Shown: one piece after another, positions 31,519-40,007 of the stretch
Position numbering within the stretch: the first letter of the stretch is position 1
How the letters are laid out: each line of letters begins with the position of its first letter
Assembly (NCBI RefSeq): GCF_002387245.1
Contig: NZ_DGLD01000003.1
Coordinates: 71,780-135,779, forward strand
Source of the DNA: Brevundimonas sp. UBA4553
GTDB taxonomy: Bacteria > Pseudomonadota > Alphaproteobacteria > Caulobacterales > Caulobacteraceae
DNA: 64,000 nt
Direction of reading: 5' to 3'
Notes under the pieces: model-generated
What the model was told of the DNA's origin: nothing
Database searches by the model: none
Seen by the model: only the letters and a program-made list of their open reading frames with translations
Program-made: the position numbers and the translations under genes

Positions 31519-32790
31519 TCAGACCGCCGCCAACGCCTGTTCCAGATCCGCGATCAGGTCGTCGATGTGCTCGATGCCGACGGACAGGCGCACGGTGTCC
31601 TCGGTCACGCCCGCCTTCTTCAACTCGTCGGGCGACAACTGGCGGTGGGTGGTCGAGGCCGGGTGACAGACCAGGGACTTGGCGTCACCGATGTTGACCA
31701 GACGGGTGAACAGCTTGACGGCGTCCTGGAACCGCCCGCCGGCCTCGCGCCCGCCCTCTACGCCGAAGGTCAGCAGACCCGACGCCTTGCCGCCGAAATA
31801 TTTCTGGATCAGGGCATGGCCGGGATGATCGGGCAGGCCGGCGTAGTTGACCCATTTCACCTTTGGGTGGGTCTTCAGGTAGTTGGCGACGGCCAAGGCG
31901 TTGTCGACGTGCCGGTCCATCCGCAGGGCCAAGGTCTCCAGCCCCTGCAGGATCAGGAAGCTGTTGAAGGGCGAGATGGCCGCGCCTGTGTTGCGCAGCA
32001 GCACCGTCCGCACCCGACCGATATAGGCCGCCGGACCCAGGGCCTCGGTATAGACCACGCCGTGATACGACACCTCGGGCTCGTTCAGGCGGCGAAAGCG
32101 CGCCCTGTGCTCGGCCCAAGGGAAGGCGCCGCTGTCGATGATGGCGCCGCCGATGCTGGTGCCGTGGCCGCCGATATACTTGGTCAGCGACTGCACGACG
32201 ATGTCGGCGCCGTGCTCGATCGGGCGCGTCAGGTAGGGGGTCGGCACGGTGTTGTCGACGATCAGCGGCAGACCTTGCGCGTGCGCCGCCTCGGCCAGGG
32301 CGGCGAAGTCCACCACATTGCCCAGCGGGTTGCCGATGGACTCGCAGAAGACCGCCTTGGTGCGCTCATCGGTGTTGGCCGCCACCGCCGCCACGTCGTC
32401 GGCGTCGATGAAGCGCACCTCGATGCCGTACTGGGGCAGGGTGTGGGCGAACAGGTTGTAGGTGCCGCCATAGAGGGTGCTCGTGGCGATGACGTTGTCG
32501 CCGGCCTCTGCAATGGTCAGGATGGCGTAGGTGATGGCGGCCTGGCCCGAGGCCACCGTCAGGGCTGCGATCCCGCCCTCCAGCGCCGCCAGACGCTGCT
32601 CCAGCACGTCCGACGTGGGGTTCATGATGCGAGTGTAGATATTGCCCGCCACCTTCAGGTCGAACAGGTCCGCCCCGTGCTGGGTGTCGTCAAAGGCGTA
32701 GCTGGTGGTCTGATAGATGGGCACCGCCACCGACTTCGTCGTCGGGTCGGGCGAATATCCGGCGTGGACGGCGAGCGTGTCGAACTTCAT
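31519..32790 (-). CDS. metY: O-acetylhomoserine sulfhydrylase (Cys/Met metabolism PLP enzyme)
   Basis: A 423-residue PLP enzyme of the Cys/Met metabolism family. Length and motifs fit MetY: TLAVHAGYSPDPTTKSVAVP at the N terminus, GGIAALTVASGQAAI, and SLTKYIGGHGTSIGG with the PLP lysine. It would make homocysteine from O-acetylhomoserine and sulfide, or perform a related gamma-replacement. GGAG precedes the start. I looked for a SAM-II-type riboswitch in the short leader and saw none. It is on the same strand as ychF, 89 bases away, with a hairpin between. Confidence 0.9.
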   Translation of the reverse strand: MKFDTLAVHAGYSPDPTTKSVAVPIYQTTSYAFDDTQHGADLFDLKVAGNIYTRIMNPTSDVLEQRLAALEGGIAALTVASGQAAITYAILTIAEAGDNVIATSTLYGGTYNLFAHTLPQYGIEVRFIDADDVAAVAANTDERTKAVFCESIGNPLGNVVDFAALAEAAHAQGLPLIVDNTVPTPYLTRPIEHGADIVVQSLTKYIGGHGTSIGGAIIDSGAFPWAEHRARFRRLNEPEVSYHGVVYTEALGPAAYIGRVRTVLLRNTGAAISPFNSFLILQGLETLALRMDRHVDNALAVANYLKTHPKVKWVNYAGLPDHPGHALIQKYFGGKASGLLTFGVEGGREAGGRFQDAVKLFTRLVNIGDAKSLVCHPASTTHRQLSPDELKKAGVTEDTVRLSVGIEHIDDLIADLEQALAAV

Positions 32791-32824
32791 GGCGGCTCCG
32801 AGCGATGGTGAGGCCCAGACGCTA

Positions 32825-32851
32825 GCAAGGCCGCCCGACGGGCGGCCTTGC
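32825..32851 (-). terminator. Perfect 12-bp hairpin between ychF and metY
   Basis: GCAAGGCCGCCC (32840-32851 read on the minus strand) pairs with GGGCGGCCTTGC around a 3-base loop. No T-run follows on the minus strand, so it may need Rho or act as a leader structure for metY, whose start is 35 bases downstream. Confidence 0.55.
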
Positions 32852-32879
32852 AGAAATTCTCAACTGAAGCGGAGAAGCC

Positions 32880-33977
32880 CTAGTTGTTGAACAGGAAGTG
32901 CATCACGTCGCCGTCCTTGACGACATAGGCCTTGCCTTCGGCGCGCATCTTGCCGGCGTCCTTGGCCCCCGCTTCGCCTTTCAGCGCGACATAGTCGTCG
33001 TAGGCGATGGTTTCGCCGCGGATGAAGCCTTTCTCGAAGTCGGTGTGGATGACGCCGGCGGCCTGCGGGGCGGTGGCGCCGACCGGGATCGTCCAGGCGC
33101 GGGCTTCCTTGGGACCGACGGTGAAGTAGGTCTGCAGGCCCAGCAGCTTGTAGGCTTCGCGGATCAGGCGGTTCAGGCCAGGCTCTTCTAGACCCAGGGT
33201 CTCGAGGAACTCCTTCTGCTCCTCGTCGTCCAGGACGGCGATTTCCGACTCGATCTGGGCCGAGATGACCACCGAGTTGGCGTTATCCTCGGCGGCGCGC
33301 TTTGCCACCAGGTCCGACAGCTCATTGCCCTTGTCGGCCGAGGCTTCCTCGACGTTGGCGACATAGAGAGCGGGCAGGGCGGTCAGCAGCTGCAGCATGT
33401 CCCAGGCCTTCTTGTCCTCCTTGGACACCTCGGCCAGACGCGCGGGCTTGCCGTCGCGCAGCTTCTCCAGCGCGGCGTCGATCAGCTTCAGCGTCAGCTG
33501 GGATTCCTTGTCGCCGCCCTTGGCGCGCTTCTCGACCTGAACGCGACGGCGCTCCAGGCTTTCCAGGTCGGCCAGCATCAGCTCGGTCTCGATGATCTCG
33601 AGATCTGAAATGGGGTCGATGCGGTTCTCGACGTGGGTGATGTCGTCGTCGACGAAGCAGCGGGCGACGAAGGCCACGGCGTCGCAGTCGCGGATATTGG
33701 CCAGGAACTGGTTGCCCAGACCCTCGCCCTTGGAGGCCCCGCGCACCAGACCGGCCACGTCGACGAAAGTGATCCGTGCGGGGATGATTTCCTTCGACCC
33801 GGCGATCTGCGCCAGGGTGTTCAGGCGGGCTTCCGGCACGGCCACGTCGCCAGTGTTCGGCTCGATGGTGCAGAACGGATAGTTGGCGGCCTGGGCCGCC
33901 GCCGTCTTGGTCAGGGCGTTGAACAGGGTGGACTTGCCGACGTTGGGCAGGCCGACGATCGCGACTTTAAGAGCCAT
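32880..33977 (-). CDS. ychF: Redox-regulated ribosome-associated ATPase YchF
   Basis: A 365-residue Obg-family P-loop protein. G1 is VGLPNVGKSTLFNALT, G3 is FVDVAGLVRGASKGEGLGN with the usual hydrophobic residue after DVAG, and the C-terminal TGS-like domain has GPKEARAWTIPVGATAPQAAGV. YchF hydrolyses ATP rather than GTP; the NVEEASADKG region replaces the NKxD motif, as expected. GAGGA lies before the ATG. It influences translation and oxidative stress responses in other bacteria. Confidence 0.95.
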   Translation of the reverse strand: MALKVAIVGLPNVGKSTLFNALTKTAAAQAANYPFCTIEPNTGDVAVPEARLNTLAQIAGSKEIIPARITFVDVAGLVRGASKGEGLGNQFLANIRDCDAVAFVARCFVDDDITHVENRIDPISDLEIIETELMLADLESLERRRVQVEKRAKGGDKESQLTLKLIDAALEKLRDGKPARLAEVSKEDKKAWDMLQLLTALPALYVANVEEASADKGNELSDLVAKRAAEDNANSVVISAQIESEIAVLDDEEQKEFLETLGLEEPGLNRLIREAYKLLGLQTYFTVGPKEARAWTIPVGATAPQAAGVIHTDFEKGFIRGETIAYDDYVALKGEAGAKDAGKMRAEGKAYVVKDGDVMHFLFNN

Positions 33978-34043
33978 GGGATTCCTCGTGAGCGCGAGCC
34001 TTTAGCGGGTTCAGCCCCGTTTGTCAGGTGCGGGGACGCAACG

Positions 34044-34076
34044 GTCCTTCCTCCCCATGACGCGGGGAGGAAGGAC
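34044..34076. terminator. 13-bp perfect hairpin between ychF and the PCu(A)C gene
   Basis: GTCCTTCCTCCCC (34044-34056) pairs with GGGGAGGAAGGAC (34064-34076) around ATGACGC, and flanking CGCAACG/CGTGTGCG can extend it with bulges. It lies 11 bases beyond the stop of the copper chaperone gene. No T-run is present in either direction. Confidence 0.55.
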
Positions 34077-34086
34077 GCGTGTGCGA

Positions 34087-34557
34087 CTACTCCTCCGAAT
34101 CGACCACCGGCGGCTGCTTGATCGCCGCGTGGACGCCGATGGCGGGGGCCTTCTCGAAGGTCAGGGTGAAGGAGGCGATCCCGCCGTCGACCAGAGGATC
34201 GCGCAGGCCCATCAGCATCACATGGGTCGAACCCGGCTTCAGCTCGATCTTCTGACCGGCAGGCAGGGGCAGGCCGTCCTTCAGCTCGCTCATGCTCATG
34301 ACGCCGTTCTCCATCTTCATCTCATGGATCTGGGCGCTTTCGGCCAGGGCGGTCGAGACGCTGAGCAGGCGGTCGTCCGATCCGGCGGTCAGGGTGACGT
34401 AGCAGCCGCCGGCCTTGGCCCCGTTCGGCGTCGGGCGGCACCAGGCGTCGGCGACAGTGACGGTTCCGGGTCCGGCGGCGGCTTCGGCCGGCTTGTCGGC
34501 GGGCTGGCCGCAGGCGGCGAGGCCGAGGAAGGTGGACAGGGCTAGAAGACGTTTCAT
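34087..34557 (-). CDS. PCu(A)C-family periplasmic copper chaperone (lipoprotein)
   Basis: A 156-residue protein with a lipoprotein signal (LGLAACG) and a PCu(A)C/DUF461 domain. Copper-binding residues follow the family layout: HEMKMENGVMSM gives His and Met ligands, and STHVMLMGL gives the later His/Met pair. Such chaperones deliver Cu(I) to the CuA or CuB centres of cytochrome oxidase. It is the last gene of a minus-strand operon with a PepSY membrane protein, a TonB receptor and a DUF2946 protein, which together suggest copper handling. Confidence 0.88.
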   Translation of the reverse strand: MKRLLALSTFLGLAACGQPADKPAEAAAGPGTVTVADAWCRPTPNGAKAGGCYVTLTAGSDDRLLSVSTALAESAQIHEMKMENGVMSMSELKDGLPLPAGQKIELKPGSTHVMLMGLRDPLVDGGIASFTLTFEKAPAIGVHAAIKQPPVVDSEE

Positions 34558-34574
34558 GGCGGGTCTCTTCAAGT

Positions 34575-35945
34575 TCAGGAAACGGCGGGGCGGCGCCGCA
34601 TGAGGCGTCGTGCAGCGAAATCCAGCAGCAGGACGGTCACGAGGCTCAGTCCCGTCAGGGGATAGAGGATGCAGAGCGGGATGACGATCCCCAGCACGGC
34701 GAACCGCGCGCGGGGACCGGTAGGAGCGATCGGCGCGCCGAGGCGGGCGCGGGACAGGCTGGGCGGGCGGCGCTTCCACCACATCATCAGACCGCTGACG
34801 CCCAGCAGCCAGACGCCGATGCAGCCCGCCAGCATGATCAGTCGGTTGATCTGGCCGAACTGCGTGCCTTGGTGGGTGTAGACGCCCCATTCGATGGCCT
34901 TGGCGCCGGGGCCGAAGCGGTCAAAGCCGATGTCGGCCAGAACCGAGCCCTTCGCTGGGTCGACATAGAGGGAGCGGCTGTCCTGCACCCGACGGACCTG
35001 AGCGGTGACGGTATAGGCCGTGCCGGGCTGGGCCGGTATCGACACCGTATAGGGGCGCGGCAGGCGGCTGGCTTCGGCCGCTGCGACCACGGTGCTCAGG
35101 CTCTGGGCGGCTCCATTGGGTGAAGGCAGGACGACGCCCTCCATGGTCCATCCGGCGCCTGCGGGGTGATCGTGATGCTCGGCCCTCTGCCAGGCGCCGG
35201 CCACAGGCGCGGGGGGACGGCCCCAGCCGCCGGCCTTGACCGCGCCCATGACCTGATCGCCCCAGACGGCGGACCATGGCATGCCCGTCACCGCCAGAAA
35301 CAGGATGATCCCGCCGACATAGAGGCCGACCAGGGCGTGCAAGTCGCGCCAGAACGGGCGACGGCGCGCGTCGGTTTCTCGTGGGACCAGCACGGCGCCC
35401 TGACGCCGCCTCGGCCACCACAGGTAAAGACCCGTGGCGCACAGGACGATGGTCCATCCGGCGACGATCTCGATCAGGATGTTCAGAACCTTGCCCGTAG
35501 CCCCGCCGAAGAGACTGAGGGAGTGCAGCTTCTTGATGACTTCCGTCAGGCCTCCAAACGGGATGACGCCGGTGACGCGGGCCGTGTGCGGATCGACGAA
35601 GACGGTCTTCTGCACCCCGTTGGGCTGATCGACGCGCACACGCACGGCCTGATCGGGCGCAGCGGGCAGCAGGACATTGGCTGCGCGCCCGCCGCCGGCG
35701 GCGGCCGCGCTGGCGACCCAGGCTTCCGGCGTAGCCTGCGTCGTCGCCGGAGCCACCTGGATCATCCGACGATTGGCGACCTGATCGATCTCGTCCTTGA
35801 ACAGGTAGAGACCGCCGGTCAGCGCCAGCAGCATCAGGAAGGGCATCACCAGCACGCCGGCGTAGAAGTGCCAGCGCCAGACAGCCCGATAGGCGCCGGA
35901 CATCATGTCCGGCGCCCTGGCCTGCATCGAAGGGGAGCGGCCCAT
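34575..35945 (-). CDS. PepSY-associated transmembrane protein
   Basis: A 456-residue inner-membrane protein with four main helices: AVWRWHFYAGVLVMPFLMLL near the N terminus, one after about residue 170 (IVAGWTIVLCATGLYLWW), a third around 225-245, and C-terminal helices near LIMLAGCIGVWLLGVSGLMM. The large periplasmic loops are PepSY-like. Histidines at helix ends could bind heme, as in iron- or copper-regulated membrane reductases of this family. The start overlaps the receptor stop (TGATG). Reduction of a TonB-imported metal complex is inferred. Confidence 0.87.
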   Translation of the reverse strand: MGRSPSMQARAPDMMSGAYRAVWRWHFYAGVLVMPFLMLLALTGGLYLFKDEIDQVANRRMIQVAPATTQATPEAWVASAAAAGGGRAANVLLPAAPDQAVRVRVDQPNGVQKTVFVDPHTARVTGVIPFGGLTEVIKKLHSLSLFGGATGKVLNILIEIVAGWTIVLCATGLYLWWPRRRQGAVLVPRETDARRRPFWRDLHALVGLYVGGIILFLAVTGMPWSAVWGDQVMGAVKAGGWGRPPAPVAGAWQRAEHHDHPAGAGWTMEGVVLPSPNGAAQSLSTVVAAAEASRLPRPYTVSIPAQPGTAYTVTAQVRRVQDSRSLYVDPAKGSVLADIGFDRFGPGAKAIEWGVYTHQGTQFGQINRLIMLAGCIGVWLLGVSGLMMWWKRRPPSLSRARLGAPIAPTGPRARFAVLGIVIPLCILYPLTGLSLVTVLLLDFAARRLMRRRPAVS

Positions 35946-38008
35946 CAATAGGCCAGCCGCAGGCCGACAAAGACCGAACGGCCCTCGCCGGGGAAGAAGA
36001 CGGCGGTCGACGCAGAGCGGGCATCGGTCACGGCCGAGAACTCGCCGACGTAACGTTCGTCCGTCAGGTTTCGCGCATCGACGTAGACCGAGGCGTTCGG
36101 GCCGATGTTGAAGCCGCCCGTCAGACCCAGCTGGGCGTAGTCGGGCGCTTTCATCGTATTGGCGTAGTCGACGTAGGGGCTGCTGATCCGCCACTCGACC
36201 GAGGGGGTGACGAAGACGCCCGTAGGATGGCGCCAGGTCAGCTCGGCCCGATACTGGTGCTCAGGCACGACCGGCAGGCGGTTGTCGCCCCAGCGCGCGT
36301 CGCCGTCGAAGCGGAAGTCGCTCCAGTTCCAGGTCTGGCGCAGCAGCAAGGAGCCGTCGGCGATTTCGTAAGGCAGGCGCCAGTCCAGACCGGCCTCGAT
36401 GCCTTGGTGAATGGTCCTGTCGGCGTTGAAGGTGGCGGCAGGAATGTCGGGCCCGGTGATGAAGTTCAGCATCTCGCCGTCGATCTGGCTGCGATAGGCC
36501 GTCAGGTCCCAGGCCAGTGACCCGCGTCGGCCGCGCGTGCCGATCTCGGCGGTCCAGGCGTCCTGAACCTGAACCGGGGTGAAGCCGGTCAGCGGGGCCT
36601 GCACCAGCGCCCCATAGGTCGGGGGCTCGACCGAACGGGTGACGTTGGCGAAGACCTGGGCGCCGTCCTCAGTTTCCCACAACAGGCCCAGACGCGGCGA
36701 GAACCAGTCGTAGTCGATGCTGTCGTCATTGGCGGGGGCTAGCAGGTCCTGATAGTCGCGCGTGGCCCGGCCCCAGGACCCGCCCGCCACGACGGCCAGG
36801 CGGTCGGTGACGAACAACCGGCCCTCGGCGAAGACGTCCAGTCCGGTCGCTTCCTGCCTGGCCTTGGCGGTCAGCGCTCCGCGATTGCCGGCGATATTGA
36901 CGTAGCGTCGTCCGTCCAGATCGCCCTCTCGCCACGAAAAGCCATAGAAGGCGTCGGCGCGCAGGCCGGCGACCTGACCGTTCCAGTCGATGCGGCCAAA
37001 GGCGCCGCGCGTGGCGCTGTCCTGATCCACAACCTGGAAGATCGGATGATAGAGGGATTTCTCCCAGCCCCAGACCGCGCCCTCGAACAGGGTGGACTCG
37101 TTGAAGCGCCAGCGCGTTTGCAGGGTCAGGCGCTTCACTGTCAGGTCGCGGGCCTGATCGCCCGACAGCGCGGAGGCGGAGGCCATGCGCGGGGTCTTTA
37201 GCGCCTGATCCAGCGTCAGGGCGCCGGGGATGTCCTGCTTGATGTCCGCCGCCTGGGCGATCAGGCGCACCTCGCGGTCATCGCCGAACGAACGCCCGGC
37301 GTTGACCGTCAGGCGGCCCTGCGACTGCTGGCTGTGGTCGCGCCAGCCGTCGCTCTGCATCCCAGTGACGGCGGCGTAGACGTCCCAGTCGTTGTGCGTG
37401 CGGGCCACGGCGGCGTGGCCGCGCACGGAGCCGAAGCTGCCTCCCTCCAGTTGCAGCAAGGTCCGCTGCAGGGCCGTGCGTCCGGTCGGCGTGACCAGGT
37501 TGATCGCACCGCCCAGCTGCGCCCCGCCGAAGCGCAGGGTGTTCGAGCCCTTCCACACCTCGATGTAGCGGGCGCTCAAGGCGTCCACGCCCTGGAAGTC
37601 GGAAAAGCCGTCGGCGTCGGCGAAGGGCACGCCGTCCTGGGCCAGCAGGACGCCGCGCTGGTGGAAGCCCTGAGCGATGCCCGACCCGCGAATGGAGAGG
37701 CGGCTTTCCTCGCCATAGCGTTTCTGGGCCAGAACGCCGGGGACGTTTCTGAGCGTGTCGGCAAAGCCCTGGGCGAAGCGGTCGGCGTAGCTTTCAGCCG
37801 AGACGACGGCCACGGCGCCGGGGGTGCGGCTGAGGCGGTCGCGCGCCTCGGCCACGACGGCGGGGTCTTCGGCGTTGCGGCGACCGGTGACGATGATGCT
37901 GTCGACGACGGTCGTGGGGCCCTCAGCCTCGGAAGCATGGGCGAAGGCCGGCGCCAGGCAGGCCCCGATGAGCAGCGCGCACGGCGCCGCAGTGGTCTTG
38001 AAAGACAT
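35945..38008 (-). CDS. TonB-dependent receptor, probably for a metal complex (copper-linked operon)
   Basis: A 687-residue receptor: signal peptide ending AHAS, a VVDSIIVTGRRN segment like the post-TonB-box start, a plug (SRLSIRGSGIAQGFHQRGVL, NTLRFGGAQLGGAINLVTP) and a barrel ending in VGLRLAY. The plug and barrel resemble siderophore-type receptors and the OprC/NosA kind. Its neighbours encode a DUF2946 protein, a PepSY membrane protein and a PCu(A)C chaperone, so copper or a copper-containing ligand is the best guess; iron is the alternative. Confidence 0.86.
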   Translation of the reverse strand: MSFKTTAAPCALLIGACLAPAFAHASEAEGPTTVVDSIIVTGRRNAEDPAVVAEARDRLSRTPGAVAVVSAESYADRFAQGFADTLRNVPGVLAQKRYGEESRLSIRGSGIAQGFHQRGVLLAQDGVPFADADGFSDFQGVDALSARYIEVWKGSNTLRFGGAQLGGAINLVTPTGRTALQRTLLQLEGGSFGSVRGHAAVARTHNDWDVYAAVTGMQSDGWRDHSQQSQGRLTVNAGRSFGDDREVRLIAQAADIKQDIPGALTLDQALKTPRMASASALSGDQARDLTVKRLTLQTRWRFNESTLFEGAVWGWEKSLYHPIFQVVDQDSATRGAFGRIDWNGQVAGLRADAFYGFSWREGDLDGRRYVNIAGNRGALTAKARQEATGLDVFAEGRLFVTDRLAVVAGGSWGRATRDYQDLLAPANDDSIDYDWFSPRLGLLWETEDGAQVFANVTRSVEPPTYGALVQAPLTGFTPVQVQDAWTAEIGTRGRRGSLAWDLTAYRSQIDGEMLNFITGPDIPAATFNADRTIHQGIEAGLDWRLPYEIADGSLLLRQTWNWSDFRFDGDARWGDNRLPVVPEHQYRAELTWRHPTGVFVTPSVEWRISSPYVDYANTMKAPDYAQLGLTGGFNIGPNASVYVDARNLTDERYVGEFSAVTDARSASTAVFFPGEGRSVFVGLRLAY

Positions 38009-38082
38009 GGAAGATCAAATCCTGAAAGCAGATAGGCGACTGCGCGGCCCTGTGCGGGCGCGCAGCATCGATGGCTCTGGTT

Positions 38083-38469
38083 TCAGGCGTGCGGAGGGGC
38101 GGTGGACGGCGGGCGCGGCGGGGCGCGAGCCGGGGGCGGGGCGCTGACGCGGAAAGGCGTATAGGAGACCGGCTCGACCATGCGGACGGCCGGGGCGGGC
38201 GCCGGGGCGGGCGGTTCTGGCAGGGCGGCCAGCAGGGGCATGACGCAGGCGGCGCACTTGGCCCCCACGTGCTCGTTGATCGGGCCGTCGACGCCGCCCG
38301 ACTGGATAGTCTGTGGTCCCTCGACCGAGCAGATGACAAGAGGCTGGCCGGGCACCGAGGCCGCCAGCGCCGCGAACGGGAGAAGGGTTCCGATCACGAT
38401 GGCGAACGTCGCGGCCAGGAAGGCCAGCGAGCGCGCTGTCGACCAGTTTTCACTCTGGGACCGGGTCAC
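38083..38469 (-). CDS. DUF2946-like small exported protein
   Basis: A 128-residue protein with one N-terminal hydrophobic segment, then LVICSVEG and a CAAC pair, the pattern seen in DUF2946 proteins that sit beside copper-related TonB receptors. The last 45 residues are almost all Pro, Ala, Arg and Val. The start codon is GTG with a poorly placed GGGGAAGG upstream, so the exact start is uncertain. It is the first gene of the minus-strand copper-linked operon. The cysteines might bind Cu(I); this is inference. Confidence 0.72.
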   Translation of the reverse strand: MTRSQSENWSTARSLAFLAATFAIVIGTLLPFAALAASVPGQPLVICSVEGPQTIQSGGVDGPINEHVGAKCAACVMPLLAALPEPPAPAPAPAVRMVEPVSYTPFRVSAPPPARAPPRPPSTAPPHA

Positions 38470-38587
38470 GATCCGGGGCTTAAACCTTCCCCCATCGTGA
38501 AGCTATAGCGACGGGACGTCGCGCACCCTCGACAATGGCTGTTTCTCCGTGTCAGCGTGGCCGTCGGACAAGCTCAGGGAAGACCAC

Positions 38588-40003
38588 ATGATCCGCGCTC
38601 TCGGACCCTTCGCCGTCGCCATGCTGCTGGCTGCGCCCGCGGTCGCACAACAGGTGGAGGAGGGGCCGGGCGGTCCCGACCGTGTCTCCCTGACCGTCTA
38701 TAATCAGAACATCGCCCTGGTGGAGGACGTGCGGAACCTGAACGTGCCCGCCGGGCGATCGCGTCAGGAGTTTCCGGGCGTGTCTGCCAGCATCCGGCCC
38801 GAGACGGTCGGCCTGTCGGGGCGCGGCCTGTCGGTGGTGGAGCAGAACTTCGACTATGACCTGCTGACGCCCGGCAAGCTGATGGAAAGCGCCGTCGGCG
38901 GGGACATCGGCATCGTCCGCACCAACCCCGGCTCGGGCGCGCAGGAGACCGAGCGGGCCCGCGTCCTGGCGGCGAATCAGGGCGTGGTGCTGCAGATCGG
39001 CGATCGGATCGAAGTGCTGCGCGACGACGGCGTGCCGACCCGCGTCATCTTCGACCGCGTGCCCGCCAACCTGCGCCCGCGCCCGACGCTCAGCGTCACA
39101 CTGGACGCCGAGGGCGCCGGCCGTCGCGAGACGACCCTGTCCTATCTGACCGCCGGCCTGGCATGGAAGGCTGACTATGTCGCGCGGTTTGACGAGAAGG
39201 CGGGCAAGCTGGACCTGACCGGTTGGATCACCATCACCAACAACTCGGGGGCGACCTTCTCGAACGCGCAGACGCGGGTGGTGGCGGGCGACGTCAACCT
39301 GATCAACGGCAACAACGGCTACAACCCCCGCTACGGCCAGCCGCCCCGTTCGGTGCGCGGCAACGGCACGCAGACGGGCGGGCAGGGTGCGCTGGCCGAC
39401 GTCTATGTCTATCCGCTGCCGGAAGCCGTCACGGTGGCCAACAACCAGACCAAGCAGGTCGGCCTGATCGATGCGGCGGGCGTGCGCGCGACCAAGCGCT
39501 ACCTGAACGTCGTCGACGGCTTCAACAGCGCCGAGGAGCCGGTCGCGGCCGAGGTCGGGGTCATCTTCAGCAACGGCTCGGGCAATGCCGCTCGCGCCCT
39601 GCCGGCCGGGGTCATGCGCGTCTATGTGAAGGACGAGGCGGGCGAGCCGCGCTTCATCGGTGAGGATCAGGTCGATCACTCGCCGGCCGGGTCCGAGATC
39701 GTGGTGACGACCGGCGACGCCTTTGACGTGACGGTGCAGCCGCGTCTGGTCTCGTCCGAGCGGGTGTCGAAACGGTGGGTTGACTATTTCCGCACCCGTT
39801 ATGCGATGGAATACACCGTCCGCAACGCTCGGCCCGAGCCGGTGACGGTCGAGGTGCGCCAGCGCGGTCTGGGCCGCGACACCGAACTGACGGATCAGAG
39901 CATCACGGGCGAGATGCGCGACGCCCGCACCGTGGTCTGGCGCGTGCCCGTGCCCGCCAATGGCGAGACGAAGTTGACCGCGACCATCACCACGGGCGGT
40001 TGA
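38588..40003 (+). CDS. DUF4139 domain protein, copy 1 (exported)
   Basis: A 471-residue protein with a signal peptide ending VAQQ. The body is beta-rich with DUF4139 features: SLTVYNQNIALVEDVRNLNV near the N terminus, LSYLTAGLAWKADYVARFDE in the middle, GKLDLTGWITITNNSGATF, and repeated beta-sandwich strands at the C terminus (EYTVRNARPEPVTVEVRQ). The biochemical role of the family is unknown. A paralogue starts four bases after its stop, so the two form an operon. The 118-base upstream gap has a GCTATAG that could serve as a -10 on either strand. Confidence 0.8.
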   Translation: MIRALGPFAVAMLLAAPAVAQQVEEGPGGPDRVSLTVYNQNIALVEDVRNLNVPAGRSRQEFPGVSASIRPETVGLSGRGLSVVEQNFDYDLLTPGKLMESAVGGDIGIVRTNPGSGAQETERARVLAANQGVVLQIGDRIEVLRDDGVPTRVIFDRVPANLRPRPTLSVTLDAEGAGRRETTLSYLTAGLAWKADYVARFDEKAGKLDLTGWITITNNSGATFSNAQTRVVAGDVNLINGNNGYNPRYGQPPRSVRGNGTQTGGQGALADVYVYPLPEAVTVANNQTKQVGLIDAAGVRATKRYLNVVDGFNSAEEPVAAEVGVIFSNGSGNAARALPAGVMRVYVKDEAGEPRFIGEDQVDHSPAGSEIVVTTGDAFDVTVQPRLVSSERVSKRWVDYFRTRYAMEYTVRNARPEPVTVEVRQRGLGRDTELTDQSITGEMRDARTVVWRVPVPANGETKLTATITTGG

Positions 40004-40007
40004 TCTT

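Noticed and set aside
32791..32880. Possible SAM-II riboswitch in the metY leader
   Set aside because: The leader contains only a plain 12-bp hairpin and no sequence resembling the SAM-II core.
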